DNA from: Burkholderiaceae bacterium
GTDB lineage: Bacteria > Pseudomonadota > Gammaproteobacteria > Burkholderiales > Burkholderiaceae_E
Length of the DNA: 64,000 bases
Direction of reading: 5' to 3'
NCBI GenBank assembly: GCA_024235875.1
Contig: JACKLP010000012.1
Location: 1 to 64,000, forward strand
Position numbers and translations under genes: made by a program. Shown piece after piece: positions 8,640 to 18,812 of this stretch (position 1 is its first letter; every line of letters starts with the position of its first letter). The notes beneath the pieces were generated by a model that had not been told where the DNA came from, ran no database searches, and was given only the letters and a program-made list of their open reading frames with translations.

Positions 8640-9326
8640 CTACCCCGACACCCCGTACCGATCCCGATACGCCGCCACCGCCTCCCGATGCCGCGACAGG
8701 TCCCCGGCTTCGGAATCCTTCGAGCCCAGGAAGGCGAGCAGGTCGTCGAGGTTGGCGATCGCGAACACCGGCAGCCCGTAGCGCTCGCGGATTTCCTGGG
8801 CGGCCGAGTGCGGGCCGATGTTCTCGGCGTCGCCGCTGCGCTCGCGCCGATCGAGTGCGATCAGCACCGCGGCCGGCTCGGCGCCCGCCGCGCGAATGAT
8901 CTCGACCGACTCGCGCACCGAGGTGCCGGCGCTGATCACGTCGTCGACGATCACCACGCGGCCCTTCATCGGTGCGCCGACCAGCACGCCACCCTCGCCG
9001 TGGTCCTTGGCTTCCTTGCGGTTGAACGCGAAGGGCACGCGTCGGCCGCTGTGTGCCATGGCCACCGCCGTGGCGCTGGCCAGCGTGATGCCCTTGTAGG
9101 CAGGGCCGAAGAGCATGTCGAACTTCAGTGCGTGCGTGCGCTCGGCCTCGAGCAGCGTGCCGGCGTAGAACTCGGCCAGGCGCCCGAGCAGCATGCCGTC
9201 GTTGAACAGGCCGGCATTGAAGAAGTAGGGCGAGAGCCGACCGGCCTTGGTCTTGAATTCGCCGAAGCGCAGGATGCCGGCGCCGATCGTGAAGCGGATA
9301 AACTGCGCGCGCAGGTCTGCGGACAT
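8640..9326 (-). CDS. pyrE: orotate phosphoribosyltransferase
   Basis: A 228-residue type I phosphoribosyltransferase of pyrimidine synthesis that converts orotate and PRPP to orotidine 5'-phosphate. The PRPP-binding motif is VVIVDDVISAGTS (about residues 124-136). The N-terminal FKTKAGRLSPYFFNAGL and the flexible-loop region FNRKEAKDHGEGG match PyrE. It is divergent from xth with only 29 bp between the starts, so the two promoters must be very compact or lie inside the opposing genes. Confidence 0.96.
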   Translation of the reverse strand: MSADLRAQFIRFTIGAGILRFGEFKTKAGRLSPYFFNAGLFNDGMLLGRLAEFYAGTLLEAERTHALKFDMLFGPAYKGITLASATAVAMAHSGRRVPFAFNRKEAKDHGEGGVLVGAPMKGRVVIVDDVISAGTSVRESVEIIRAAGAEPAAVLIALDRRERSGDAENIGPHSAAQEIRERYGLPVFAIANLDDLLAFLGSKDSEAGDLSRHREAVAAYRDRYGVSG

Positions 9327-9355
9327 GAAGACAATCCCGAGGAGGTGAGGCCCCG

Positions 9356-10132
9356 ATGATACGTGTGATCACGCTCAACCTGAACGGCATCCGGTCGGCC
9401 GCGCGCAAGGGTTTTCGTGAATGGGCCGAGGCCCAGCAGGCCGATGTGATCTGCGTGCAGGAGCTCAAGGCGCAACTCGACGACATCGTGCCCGAGTTGC
9501 GCTTGTTCGGCGGGCTCACCGGTCACTTCCATCCGGCCGAGAAGAAAGGCTATAGCGGCGTGGGTATCTACGCCCGGCGCAAGCCCAGGAAGGTCGTGGT
9601 CGGCTTTGGCGATGCCGAGTTCGATGCCGAGGGGCGCTATCTGGAGCTCGACTTCGGGCGCTATGCGGTGGTGTCGATCTACCTGCCCTCGGGTTCGAGC
9701 TCCGAGGAGCGGCAGCAGGCCAAGTTCCGGTTTCTCGAGCGATTCCTGCCGCACATGCGCGAGCTGATCGCGAGCGGTCGCGAAGTGATCCTGTGTGGCG
9801 ACTGGAACATCGCGCACAAGGAGATCGACCTGAAGAACTGGCGCAGCAACCAGAAGAACTCGGGCTTCCTGCCCGAGGAACGGGCCTGGCTGAGCACGGT
9901 GTTCGACGAGGTCGGGTTCGTCGACGTGTTCCGCCGGCTCGACGAGCGTCCCGAGCGCTACACCTGGTGGAGCAACCGCGGACAGGCCTGGGCGAAGAAC
10001 GTGGGCTGGCGCCTCGACTACCAGATCGCCACGCCGGGGATCGCGGCCAAGGCGAGCAACAGCGCGATCTACGTGGACCAGCGCTTTTCCGATCACGCGC
10101 CGCTGACGATCGACTATTCGATCCGGGCCTGA
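9356..10132 (+). CDS. xth: exodeoxyribonuclease III (AP endonuclease)
   Basis: A 258-residue EEP-family nuclease that cleaves at abasic sites and degrades duplex DNA 3' to 5'. It shows the Asn/Glu metal site motifs (TLNLNGIR, CVQELKA), GDWNIAHKEIDLKNW, and a C-terminal SDHAPLTIDY with the catalytic Asp-His. A strong Shine-Dalgarno (GAGGAGGTGAGG) precedes the ATG. Whether it is closest to XthA or ExoA cannot be decided here. Confidence 0.94.
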   Translation: MIRVITLNLNGIRSAARKGFREWAEAQQADVICVQELKAQLDDIVPELRLFGGLTGHFHPAEKKGYSGVGIYARRKPRKVVVGFGDAEFDAEGRYLELDFGRYAVVSIYLPSGSSSEERQQAKFRFLERFLPHMRELIASGREVILCGDWNIAHKEIDLKNWRSNQKNSGFLPEERAWLSTVFDEVGFVDVFRRLDERPERYTWWSNRGQAWAKNVGWRLDYQIATPGIAAKASNSAIYVDQRFSDHAPLTIDYSIRA

Positions 10133-10168
10133 ACGACGCGAGGGATCGAACGTGGTGCGCGCACAAGT

Positions 10169-10990
10169 CTAGTCGACCCGCTCGCCGAAGTTCGATACGT
10201 AGGGCGGCAAGCGTCCCGGCAAGACCCCGCGCGCACGGGCGAACAATGGCAGCGCGGTGCGCACGGCCGCCAGGATCACGTCGGCGCGACCGGCATAGTC
10301 GCGGTGCATTGCCGACCAGGCGCGCGCGGCCGGTTGGGCGAGCGATTCCAGCCGATGCTTCAGGGCGATGGCGGCGCGCGGGTCGTAGCCGGCACGGGCA
10401 GCCAGCTCGATCGCGGTCCGGTCCGCCGCACGTTCCTCGCCGACGGTGTAGCGCGACCGCAGTCCGGGGGCGTAGCGCGTGCGGCCGGGCATGGAGCCCT
10501 CGTGGCCAAGCAGTGCATGCGCCATCGCGTGCGCGAGCAGCGCGGCGAGTTCGTCGTCGGTTGCGCGCAGCGCGCGCGGCAGCGACCGGGCCAGCATGAG
10601 CTTGCCGCCGAGCAGGCACAGCGGCGGCGTGGTCCGGTCCCGGAACAGGTTCAGTTCCCAGCGCCAGTCGAGTGATTGATGCGCGGTGCGCGGCGCGGCG
10701 GCGATCAGCTCGGCATCGATGCGCCGCAAGCGGCGCAGCACGGGATCGTCGTCCGGCACGAGGGTGCCTCGTTGCGCGGCATCGCGTCGGCGCAGCTCGA
10801 ACGCGACCGCGTCGCGGCGGGTCGGTTCGCGCTGTCGCTGCAATGCGTGCGAGTCCTCGAGAGGGGCCGCGCGGGTTGCCTGGGCAACGGTGCCGCCGGT
10901 GATCGCAAGCGCGAACACGATGGCCGGCAGCACCCTTCTCGAGGCGCGATCGCCTCGCCTCCGAACCACGCGCATGTCGCTTGCGAACAT
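10169..10990 (-). CDS. secreted M48-metallopeptidase-like protein with degenerate HExxH (HAMAH)
   Basis: A 273-residue protein with an N-terminal signal or anchor segment (about 20-38, ending AQA) and an M48-type domain. The region LLAHAMAHALLGHEG (about 151-165) aligns with the family zinc motif HExxH, but the catalytic Glu is Ala155, encoded by GCG at 10526-10528. The third-ligand motif survives (EERAADRTAIELAARAGYDP, Glu186/Asp190). It is therefore probably a pseudo-enzyme, or active only through altered chemistry. It is convergent with xth and divergent from ampG. A start at Met6 is possible. Partners are unknown. Confidence 0.7.
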   Translation of the reverse strand: MFASDMRVVRRRGDRASRRVLPAIVFALAITGGTVAQATRAAPLEDSHALQRQREPTRRDAVAFELRRRDAAQRGTLVPDDDPVLRRLRRIDAELIAAAPRTAHQSLDWRWELNLFRDRTTPPLCLLGGKLMLARSLPRALRATDDELAALLAHAMAHALLGHEGSMPGRTRYAPGLRSRYTVGEERAADRTAIELAARAGYDPRAAIALKHRLESLAQPAARAWSAMHRDYAGRADVILAAVRTALPLFARARGVLPGRLPPYVSNFGERVD

Positions 10991-11043
10991 GAAACGATGT
11001 TACCCGGATCGGGGTACGAGGCCGCGCGGTACACTGCCGCCCC

Positions 11044-12504
11044 ATGTCGAACGCCGCGCGCGGGCAGGCGCCTCGCCACCCCTATCTCGAGGTCTTCGCG
11101 AGCATGCGCATCGCGGCGATGCTCGCGCTCGGCTTTGCCAGCGGCCTACCGCTCGCCTTGTCCTCGGGAACGCTCCAGGCCTGGCTGACCATCGAGGGGC
11201 TCGACATCGGCACCATCGGCTTCTTCACGCTGGCGGGATTGCCCTACACCTTCAAGTTCCTCTGGGCGCCCCTGATGGACCGCTTCGAGCCACCCCGCAT
11301 CGGTCGTCGACGCGGCTGGCTGGTCTTCACGCAGGTCGGGCTCGCCATCGCCTGCTTCGCGATGGCCTCGCTCGATCCCGCCCGGCAGGTGCCTGCCGTG
11401 GGCGCGGTGGCGGTCGCGATCGCGTTCCTGTCGGCATCGCAGGACATCGTGTTCGACGCCTACCGCAGCGACCTGCTGGCACCCGACGAGCGGGGCGCGG
11501 GGGCGGCGGTCTCGGTGCTCGGCTACCGGCTGGCCATGCTGGTCTCCGGCGGACTGGCGCTGGTGCTGGCCGACCTGTGGCTCGGCTGGCCCGACACCTA
11601 TCGGCTGATGGGCGTGCTGATGGCGCTCGCCGCGGTGGTCAGCCTGCTGGTGCCGCGCCTGGCACGGCCCGAGGCGGCGCAGGCGCCGGTGCTGCGTGAA
11701 CTCGCGGGCTTTGCCGCGCTGCTGGTGGCCGGCGCCGGTGTGTTCTGGCTCAGCCGCCGACTGCCGGCCGACTGGCTCGGGCAAGACCGATTCGCGCACC
11801 TGGCCTGGGATACGGTCTCGATGCTCGCGGCCGGGGCGGCGGCGCTGTTCGCGGCCCGCGCGGCCGGGTTTCCATCGTTCCTGGAGCCCTGGGATGCCTT
11901 CTTCTCGCGCCGTCGCGCCGCCTGGCTGCTGGCGATGATCGTCCTCTACAAGCTGGGCGACGCCTTCGCCGGCAGCCTGTCGACGACCTTCCTGATCCGC
12001 GGCGCGCAGTTCACGCCGGCCGAGGTCGGGGCGGTCAACAAGATCCTGGGCCTCGCGGCCACCATCGTCGGCGCGCTCGCCGGCGGTGCCTGGCTCGCCC
12101 GCCGCAGCCTCTACCGCGCGCTGATGGTGTTCGGGCTGCTGCAGGCGGTCTCGAACTTCGGCTACTGGCTGATCGCGGTGCTGCCCAAGAGCTATGCGCT
12201 GATGGCGAGTGCGATCGGGTTCGAGAACCTGTGCGGCGGGATGGGCACGGCTGCATTCGTGGCCTTCCTGATGGCGCTGACCGACCGACGCCACTCGGCC
12301 GCCCAATACGCGTTGCTCTCGGCGCTGGCCGCGGTCGGGCGCGTCTACGTCGGGCCGGCCTCCGGGGTGCTGGTGGAGGCCTTCGGCTGGCCCGACTTCT
12401 TCATGCTCACCGTGGTCGCCGCGCTGCCCGGCATCGCGCTGTTGTGGTGGCTTCGGGCCGAGGTGTTGGCCCTCGACCCGGAACCGGGCCAGCCCCGGGA
12501 CTGA
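11044..12504 (+). CDS. ampG: AmpG-family muropeptide MFS permease
   Basis: A 486-residue transporter with about 12-14 membrane segments. It resembles AmpG, the inner-membrane importer of anhydromuropeptides for cell-wall recycling. Typical features are LGFASGLPLALSSGTLQAWL near residue 35, GLPYTFKFLWAPLMDR after the second helix, and SASQDIVFDAYRSDLL with its conserved Asp/Arg residues. It stands alone, divergent from the M48-like gene, and the next operon begins 98 bp later. Confidence 0.88.
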   Translation: MSNAARGQAPRHPYLEVFASMRIAAMLALGFASGLPLALSSGTLQAWLTIEGLDIGTIGFFTLAGLPYTFKFLWAPLMDRFEPPRIGRRRGWLVFTQVGLAIACFAMASLDPARQVPAVGAVAVAIAFLSASQDIVFDAYRSDLLAPDERGAGAAVSVLGYRLAMLVSGGLALVLADLWLGWPDTYRLMGVLMALAAVVSLLVPRLARPEAAQAPVLRELAGFAALLVAGAGVFWLSRRLPADWLGQDRFAHLAWDTVSMLAAGAAALFAARAAGFPSFLEPWDAFFSRRRAAWLLAMIVLYKLGDAFAGSLSTTFLIRGAQFTPAEVGAVNKILGLAATIVGALAGGAWLARRSLYRALMVFGLLQAVSNFGYWLIAVLPKSYALMASAIGFENLCGGMGTAAFVAFLMALTDRRHSAAQYALLSALAAVGRVYVGPASGVLVEAFGWPDFFMLTVVAALPGIALLWWLRAEVLALDPEPGQPRD

Positions 12505-12543
12505 GGCCGGGCGGCGCGCCGCATCGCGAGCGGAATCTACGGT

Positions 12544-12573
12544 TTGACAGTGGGATCGGGCATCGGGTCTACT
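12544..12573 (+). promoter_or_regulatory. candidate promoter of the pcaIJF-carboxylase operon
   Basis: A perfect TTGACA (12544-12549) and TCTACT (12568-12573) are separated by 18 bp, 30 bp before the GTG of pcaI. A strong ribosome binding site (AGGAGGGGG) lies between them and the start codon. Confidence 0.5.
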
Positions 12574-12602
12574 CGGCGGGCAAAACGCACAGGAGGGGGT
12601 TC

Positions 12603-13307
12603 GTGATCGATCGCATCGTCGCCAGCGTCGAGGAGGCCGTCGCCGGCATCCACGATGGCGCCACCATCCTGATCGGCGGTTTCGGCGGTGCCGGCCAGCC
12701 CAACGAGTTGATCGACGGCCTGATCGCCCAGGGCGCCCGGGACCTCACGCTCGTGTGCAACAACGCAGGCAACGGCGAGACCGGGATCGCCGCGCTCCTC
12801 AAGACGGGGCGCGTGCGCAAGATCATGTGCTCGTTCCCGCGCCAGGCCGACTCGCACGTCTTCGACGGGCTCTATCGGGCCGGCAAGCTCGAGCTCGAAC
12901 TGATCCCGCAGGGCAACCTGGCCGAGCGCATTCGTGCCGCCGGTGCGGGCATCGGCGCGTTCTTCTCGCCCACCGGCTATGGCACGCAACTGGCCGAGGG
13001 CAAGGAGACTCGCCACATCAATGGCCGCGACTACGTGCTCGAGTACCCGATCCACGGCGACTTCGCGCTGGTCAAGGCCGAGCGCGGCGATCGCTGGGGC
13101 AACCTGGTCTACCGCAAGACCGCGCGCAACTTCGGACCGGTGATGGCGATGGCGGCCAGGTGCACGATCGCCCAGGTGCGCGAGACCGTCGGGCTGGGCG
13201 AGCTCGATCCCGAGACGATCGTCACGCCCGGCATCTTCGTGCGCCGGGTCGTCGCGGTGGGCGGGGCCTTGCCGCCGGTCCCGGCCCGAGCGGGAGACAG
13301 GACATGA
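12603..13307 (+). CDS. pcaI: 3-oxoadipate CoA-transferase subunit A
   Basis: A 234-residue alpha subunit of a family I CoA-transferase that activates beta-ketoadipate with succinyl-CoA. The glycine-rich TILIGGFGGAGQPNELIDGL motif near the N-terminus and ELELIPQGNLAERIRAAGAGIGAFF are diagnostic of the alpha chain. The frame is open far upstream; the GTG at 12603 is chosen because an AGGAGGGGG ribosome site precedes it and the length fits the family. The stop overlaps pcaJ (ATGA). Acetoacetate as substrate cannot be excluded from sequence, but pcaF downstream supports beta-ketoadipate. Confidence 0.88.
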   Translation: MIDRIVASVEEAVAGIHDGATILIGGFGGAGQPNELIDGLIAQGARDLTLVCNNAGNGETGIAALLKTGRVRKIMCSFPRQADSHVFDGLYRAGKLELELIPQGNLAERIRAAGAGIGAFFSPTGYGTQLAEGKETRHINGRDYVLEYPIHGDFALVKAERGDRWGNLVYRKTARNFGPVMAMAARCTIAQVRETVGLGELDPETIVTPGIFVRRVVAVGGALPPVPARAGDRT

Positions 13308-13960
13308 ACAGACGCACCCGCGACCAGATCGCCGCCCGCATCGCCCGCGACATCCCCGATGGCGCCTACGTGAACCTGGGCATCGGCCAGCCGACGCTGG
13401 TGGGAAATCACCTGCCGCCCGATCGCGAGATCGTGCTGCACTCCGAGAACGGGCTGCTCGGCATGGGGCCGGCACCAGCCAAGGGTGCCGAGGACTGGGA
13501 CCTGATCAACGCCGGCAAGCAGGCGGTCACCACGCTGCCCGGCGCGGCCTTCTTCCATCATGCCGATTCGTTCGCGATGATGCGAGGCGGTCACCTGGAC
13601 ATCTGCGTGCTCGGTGCCTTCCAGGTCTCGGCCTTCGGTGACCTGGCCAACTGGAGCACCGGCGAGCCGGGCGCCATTCCCGCGGTGGGCGGGGCGATGG
13701 ATCTCGCCATCGGCGCTCGCCAGGTGTTCGTCATGATGGAGCACCAGACCAAGCAGGGCGAGCCGAAGATCGTGGAGCAATGCAGCTACCCGCTCACCGG
13801 CATCGGCTGCGTCTCGCGGATCTACACGGACCTGGCGGTGGTCGCCGTCACGGCGCACGGCCTCGAGGCCGTGGAGTGGGTGGAGGGACTGAGCTTCGAG
13901 GAGCTCTGTGCCCGCACGGGGGCGCCGTTGCGCCGCGCCGATGGCGCCGGTTCGGCCTGA
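13304..13960 (+). CDS. pcaJ: 3-oxoadipate CoA-transferase subunit B
   Basis: A 218-residue beta subunit carrying the catalytic glutamate in SENGLLGMGP (about residue 47). YVNLGIGQPTLVGNHLP and MEHQTKQGEPKIVEQC are also typical. It overlaps pcaI by 4 bp, so the two subunits should be made in equal amounts. The complex converts 3-oxoadipate plus succinyl-CoA to 3-oxoadipyl-CoA plus succinate. Confidence 0.9.
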   Translation: MNRRTRDQIAARIARDIPDGAYVNLGIGQPTLVGNHLPPDREIVLHSENGLLGMGPAPAKGAEDWDLINAGKQAVTTLPGAAFFHHADSFAMMRGGHLDICVLGAFQVSAFGDLANWSTGEPGAIPAVGGAMDLAIGARQVFVMMEHQTKQGEPKIVEQCSYPLTGIGCVSRIYTDLAVVAVTAHGLEAVEWVEGLSFEELCARTGAPLRRADGAGSA

Positions 13961-14017
13961 CCCGAGACGCCCGCGCCGGTCACAGAGATCATCGATCGAA
14001 CAAGAGGAAATCCTTAC

Positions 14018-15223
<1,206 letters not shown>

Positions 15224-15331
15224 GGCGGGCGCTGCGAGGCCGCGGGCGCCCTTGCCGGCGCCGCACGAAATGTGGCGCTGCGCTCGCCGGCACCCCGCGG
15301 CCCGACCGACCCGGCACCGATCGGAGGAGAC

Positions 15332-16819
15332 ATGAAGGTCGATTTCATCGACACCACGCTGCGTGACGGCTCGCAAAGCCTGTGGGCGCTGCGGATGACC
15401 ACCGGCATGATGGCCTCGGTCGCCGGGGATCTGGATGCCGCGGGGTTCAAGGCGATCGAGGTGCCGAGCAACCCGATCTACTTCAAGAAATTCGTTCGCG
15501 ATCACCGCGAGGACCCCTGGGCGATGCTGCGGCTGATGGCCGAGAAGATGCCGCGCACGACCAAGGGCTGCATGATCGCGGCCACGATCTTTCCGTTCGA
15601 GCTGCGCGCGCCGCGCGAGGTGGTGAAGCTGTTCATGCAACGGGCGGCGGGCACGGGGGCGCTGCAGCGGGCGCAACTGATGTCGAACACGATGAACCAG
15701 CGCGAGCGCGACTTCCCGTGGTTCGTTCCTTTCCTGAAAGGGCTCGGCGTGAAGACGGCGATCGCCGTGTGCTACCAGATCTCGCCGCGCCACACCGACG
15801 ACTACTATGCGCGCCTGACGCGCGAGGTGGCGGCCTTCGAGCCCGACGCGATCTACCTGAAGGACGCGGGCGGGCTGCTGACGATCGATCGCGTGCGCAC
15901 GCTGATCCCGGCGATCCAGGCCAATGCCGGCGGCATCGCGGTGGAATTGCACTCGCACTGCACCACGGGGCTGGCGCCGCACTTCTACCTGGAAGCCGCG
16001 CGGCTCGGTGTCGGCACGCTGCACACGGCGATCCCGCCGCTTGCCGATGGTTCCGGCCAGCCATCGCTGTTCGCCACTGCGCGCAACATCCGCACACTCG
16101 GCGGCACGGCCGAGATCGACGACGCCTCGCTGCGCGGCGCGTCGGCGCATCTGGCCGCCATCGCCCGTCGCGAGGGCTTGCCGATCGGCGCGCCGCTCGA
16201 ATTCGACCAGGGGCAGTTCATGCACCAGGTTCCGGGCGGCGTGATCTCGAACCTTCGCCAGCAACTCCACGAGCTGCGCATCGCGGATCGCCTGCCCGAG
16301 GTCCTGGACGAGGTCATCGACGTGCAACGCGAGCTCGGCTACCCGATGATGATCACGCCCTACTCGCAGTTCGTGGTCACGCAGGCCGCATTCAACGTGG
16401 CGCTGGGCGAGCGCTACAAGGTGATCACCGACGAGATCATCCGCTTCGCGCTGGGCGCCTTCGGAACCGACTCCGGCTACACGCACATGGACCAGGCGCT
16501 TCGCGATCGCATCGGCGCGCTGCCGCGGGCAACAGAAATCGGTCGGGCGCTCGCGGCACTGGACGGTCCAACACCCACGCTGGCCGAGGTACGCGCCGCC
16601 ACCGGGAATGCCTCCGACGACGACGAGACCTTCCTGCTCAAGTACATCATGAAGGGCGACCAGGACATCGCGGCCATGCGCGCGGCCGGGCCGTACCGTC
16701 GCTTCGAGCGCGACGCGGGCGGCTCGGTGCTCGGCCTGCTCGACGCGCTGCTCAAGGAGCGGCGCGTGGCTTCGATCAGCGTGCGCCGCGGCGATGATCA
16801 GGTCACCCTGCGCCAGTGA
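15332..16819 (+). CDS. carboxyltransferase subunit of a split biotin-dependent carboxylase (pyruvate carboxylase/oxaloacetate decarboxylase type)
   Basis: A 495-residue DRE-TIM metallolyase. It begins MKVDFIDTTLRDGSQSLWAL, the metal- and substrate-binding strand of the pyruvate carboxylase CT domain. The active-site lysine motif appears as YLKDAGGLL and the metal-binding HxH as LHSHCTTGLAP, followed by a conserved PLADGSGQPS segment. The C-terminal part matches the PYC_OADA helical region. It lacks a biotinyl domain; that is supplied by the next gene. Acceptor substrate is not determined: pyruvate is the default, with 2-oxoglutarate or another 2-oxoacid as alternatives. An AGGAG site precedes the ATG. 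The 108-bp gap after pcaF holds short GC-rich inverted repeats. Confidence 0.8.
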   Translation: MKVDFIDTTLRDGSQSLWALRMTTGMMASVAGDLDAAGFKAIEVPSNPIYFKKFVRDHREDPWAMLRLMAEKMPRTTKGCMIAATIFPFELRAPREVVKLFMQRAAGTGALQRAQLMSNTMNQRERDFPWFVPFLKGLGVKTAIAVCYQISPRHTDDYYARLTREVAAFEPDAIYLKDAGGLLTIDRVRTLIPAIQANAGGIAVELHSHCTTGLAPHFYLEAARLGVGTLHTAIPPLADGSGQPSLFATARNIRTLGGTAEIDDASLRGASAHLAAIARREGLPIGAPLEFDQGQFMHQVPGGVISNLRQQLHELRIADRLPEVLDEVIDVQRELGYPMMITPYSQFVVTQAAFNVALGERYKVITDEIIRFALGAFGTDSGYTHMDQALRDRIGALPRATEIGRALAALDGPTPTLAEVRAATGNASDDDETFLLKYIMKGDQDIAAMRAAGPYRRFERDAGGSVLGLLDALLKERRVASISVRRGDDQVTLRQ

Positions 16820-16885
16820 CGCGGCGCCCGCGGGCGTCCGGACCGCGTTCCGGGCGCCGACGGCCTGCCAGAAACCGGAGATCCG

Positions 16886-17434
16886 ATGAACGATCGCAAG
16901 CAAGGCCCCTCACTCGAAGACATCGACCTGCGCGAGATCTCGGCGATCATCGATCGGCTGGAGCAGTCGCGCTTCAACTATCTCGACCTGCGCGTCGGTG
17001 ACCTGCACATCACGGTGGGCGAATCGGCGCCGTCCCGGCCGGAGGGCATCGCGAGCGCGGCCGTGTCGGCCGGATCGAGCGCCGCAACGACGGCCTCGAG
17101 CCCTTCGTTGCCGCCGCCTGCCCCCGGCCCGGCCGGCTCGACGTCGGCGTCGAGCGCGGGTGTCGCTTCCGCTTCGCCCGCGGCGCCCGCCGACGCCACG
17201 CCGGTGCGCTCGCCGATGGTCGGCCGCTTCTATGCCCAGCCCGAGCCCGGCGCAGCGCCCTTCGTGCGGCTCGGGCAGCGCATCGAGGCCGGCACCACGG
17301 TCGGCCTGGTCGAGGTGATGAAGGTGTTCAACGCGGTCACGGCCGATGTCGCCGGCGAGGTCGTCGCGCTACCGGTCCAGGACGGCGAGTTCGTGGAGTT
17401 CGACCAGCCGATCGCCTGGGTGCGGGCGGGCTGA
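16886..17434 (+). CDS. biotin carboxyl carrier subunit (AccB-like)
   Basis: A 182-residue carrier. A short N-terminal helical region resembles AccB (DIDLREISAIIDRLEQSRFN). A long Ala/Ser/Pro linker follows (about 50-108), then a biotinyl domain with VEVMKVFNAV; Lys146 is the predicted biotinylation site. The usual AMKM is VMKV here, a common AccB-like variant. It overlaps the biotin carboxylase gene by one base (TGATG). Its position between CT and BC genes says it serves this dedicated complex rather than being the housekeeping AccB. Confidence 0.85.
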   Translation: MNDRKQGPSLEDIDLREISAIIDRLEQSRFNYLDLRVGDLHITVGESAPSRPEGIASAAVSAGSSAATTASSPSLPPPAPGPAGSTSASSAGVASASPAAPADATPVRSPMVGRFYAQPEPGAAPFVRLGQRIEAGTTVGLVEVMKVFNAVTADVAGEVVALPVQDGEFVEFDQPIAWVRAG

Positions 17435-18786
17435 TGGCCGCACCGCTGCGGCGTCTGCTGGTCGCCAATCGTGGCGAGATCGCGCTGCGCATCATCCGCA
17501 GTTGCAGGCGATTGGGCATCGAGACGGTGCTGGCGAGCTCGAGCGTGGACCGCGACAGCCTGCCGGCGCGACGCGCCGATCGCACGGTGTGCATCGGGCC
17601 CGGCGAGGCCGCGCGCAGCTATCTGCACATCCCGTCGCTGATCGCCGCGGCGACCGGGACCGGCTGCGATGCCGTCCATCCCGGCTACGGCTTCCTGGCG
17701 GAGTCCGAGGCCTTCGCGCAGGCTTGCGAGGATGCCGGGCTGCGCTTCGTGGGCCCGACGCCGACGCAGATCGCCGCGATGGGCAACAAGTTGCGTGCAC
17801 GCGAGCTGGCGCAGCAATGCGGTCTGCCCCTGCTGCCGGGTTCGGCGCGGGTGGACTCGCCCGAGGATGCGAGCGCCGCGGTGGCGCAGATCGGTTTCCC
17901 GGTCATGCTCAAGGCCGCGGCCGGCGGCGGCGGGCGTGGCATGAAGATCGTCTCCGAGCCGTCGGCCTTGGCGGCGAGCTTCGTCGCGGCGGCTGGCGAG
18001 GCGCGTGCCGCGTTCGGCGATCCCAGCCTCTACGTGGAGCGCTACGTGGAGAACGCACGCCATGTCGAGGTGCAGGTGCTCGGCGACGGGCAGGGACAGG
18101 TCGTCCAGTTGGGCGAACGCGATTGCTCGGTCCAGCGCCGACACCAGAAGCTCGTCGAGGAGGCGCCCGCACCCGGCCTGTCACCGACCTTGCGCGACCA
18201 GTTGCGTGCGGCGGCGGTCAGGCTTGCCGCCTCGATGTCGTATCGCGGGGCGGGGACGGTGGAGTTCCTGGTCGATGCCGATCGCGAGGCGTTCTACTTT
18301 CTCGAGATGAACACCCGCATCCAGGTCGAGCATCCGGTCACCGAGATGGTCACCGGCATCGACCTGGTGGCCGCGCAGCTAGGCGTGGCCGCGCACGAGC
18401 CGCTCGGTGTCGAACAAGGCGCGTTGCGCCTCGAGGGCCACGCGATCGAGTGTCGGATCAATGCCGAGGACCCGGCGCAGGGTTTCCGTCCCTCGCCGGG
18501 CCTGATCACGCGCTGGGACGTGCCCGGTGGCCCCGGGGTTCGGCTGGACAGCCATTGCGAGAGCGGGTATCGCGTGCCGCCGCACTACGACTCGCTGCTC
18601 GGCAAGCTGATCGTCCACGCGCCCACGCGCGAGGCCGCCGTGGCCGGCATGCGCGCGGCCCTGGCCGAGTTCGGCATCGAAGGCGTGCGCACGACCCTGC
18701 CATTCCTGGATCGTGTGCTCGCCGACGCGGATTTCGCCGCCGGGCGGGTGAATACCCGCCTGGTCGATCGACTGCTGGCCGCCTGA
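17434..18786 (+). CDS. biotin carboxylase subunit (AccC-like)
   Basis: A 450-residue ATP-grasp enzyme that carboxylates the biotin of the preceding carrier with bicarbonate and ATP. Features are the N-terminal RLLVANRGEIALRIIRSCRR, the ATP glycine loop AAAGGGGRGMKIV, ERDCSVQRRHQKLVEEAP, and the catalytic FLEMNTRIQVEHPVTEMVTG region. Length matches AccC. It is translationally coupled to the carrier gene, so CT, BCCP and BC are three separate chains of one enzyme. Confidence 0.92.
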   Translation: MAAPLRRLLVANRGEIALRIIRSCRRLGIETVLASSSVDRDSLPARRADRTVCIGPGEAARSYLHIPSLIAAATGTGCDAVHPGYGFLAESEAFAQACEDAGLRFVGPTPTQIAAMGNKLRARELAQQCGLPLLPGSARVDSPEDASAAVAQIGFPVMLKAAAGGGGRGMKIVSEPSALAASFVAAAGEARAAFGDPSLYVERYVENARHVEVQVLGDGQGQVVQLGERDCSVQRRHQKLVEEAPAPGLSPTLRDQLRAAAVRLAASMSYRGAGTVEFLVDADREAFYFLEMNTRIQVEHPVTEMVTGIDLVAAQLGVAAHEPLGVEQGALRLEGHAIECRINAEDPAQGFRPSPGLITRWDVPGGPGVRLDSHCESGYRVPPHYDSLLGKLIVHAPTREAAVAGMRAALAEFGIEGVRTTLPFLDRVLADADFAAGRVNTRLVDRLLAA

Positions 18787-18812
18787 CCCGGCGACGGCTG
18801 GAAACGGAGACG

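Noticed and set aside
15332..16819. Hydroxymethylglutaryl-CoA lyase
   Set aside because: It shares the DRE-TIM fold, but the GSQSLWALRM start, the length (495 aa) and adjacent biotin carrier and biotin carboxylase genes fit a carboxyltransferase subunit.
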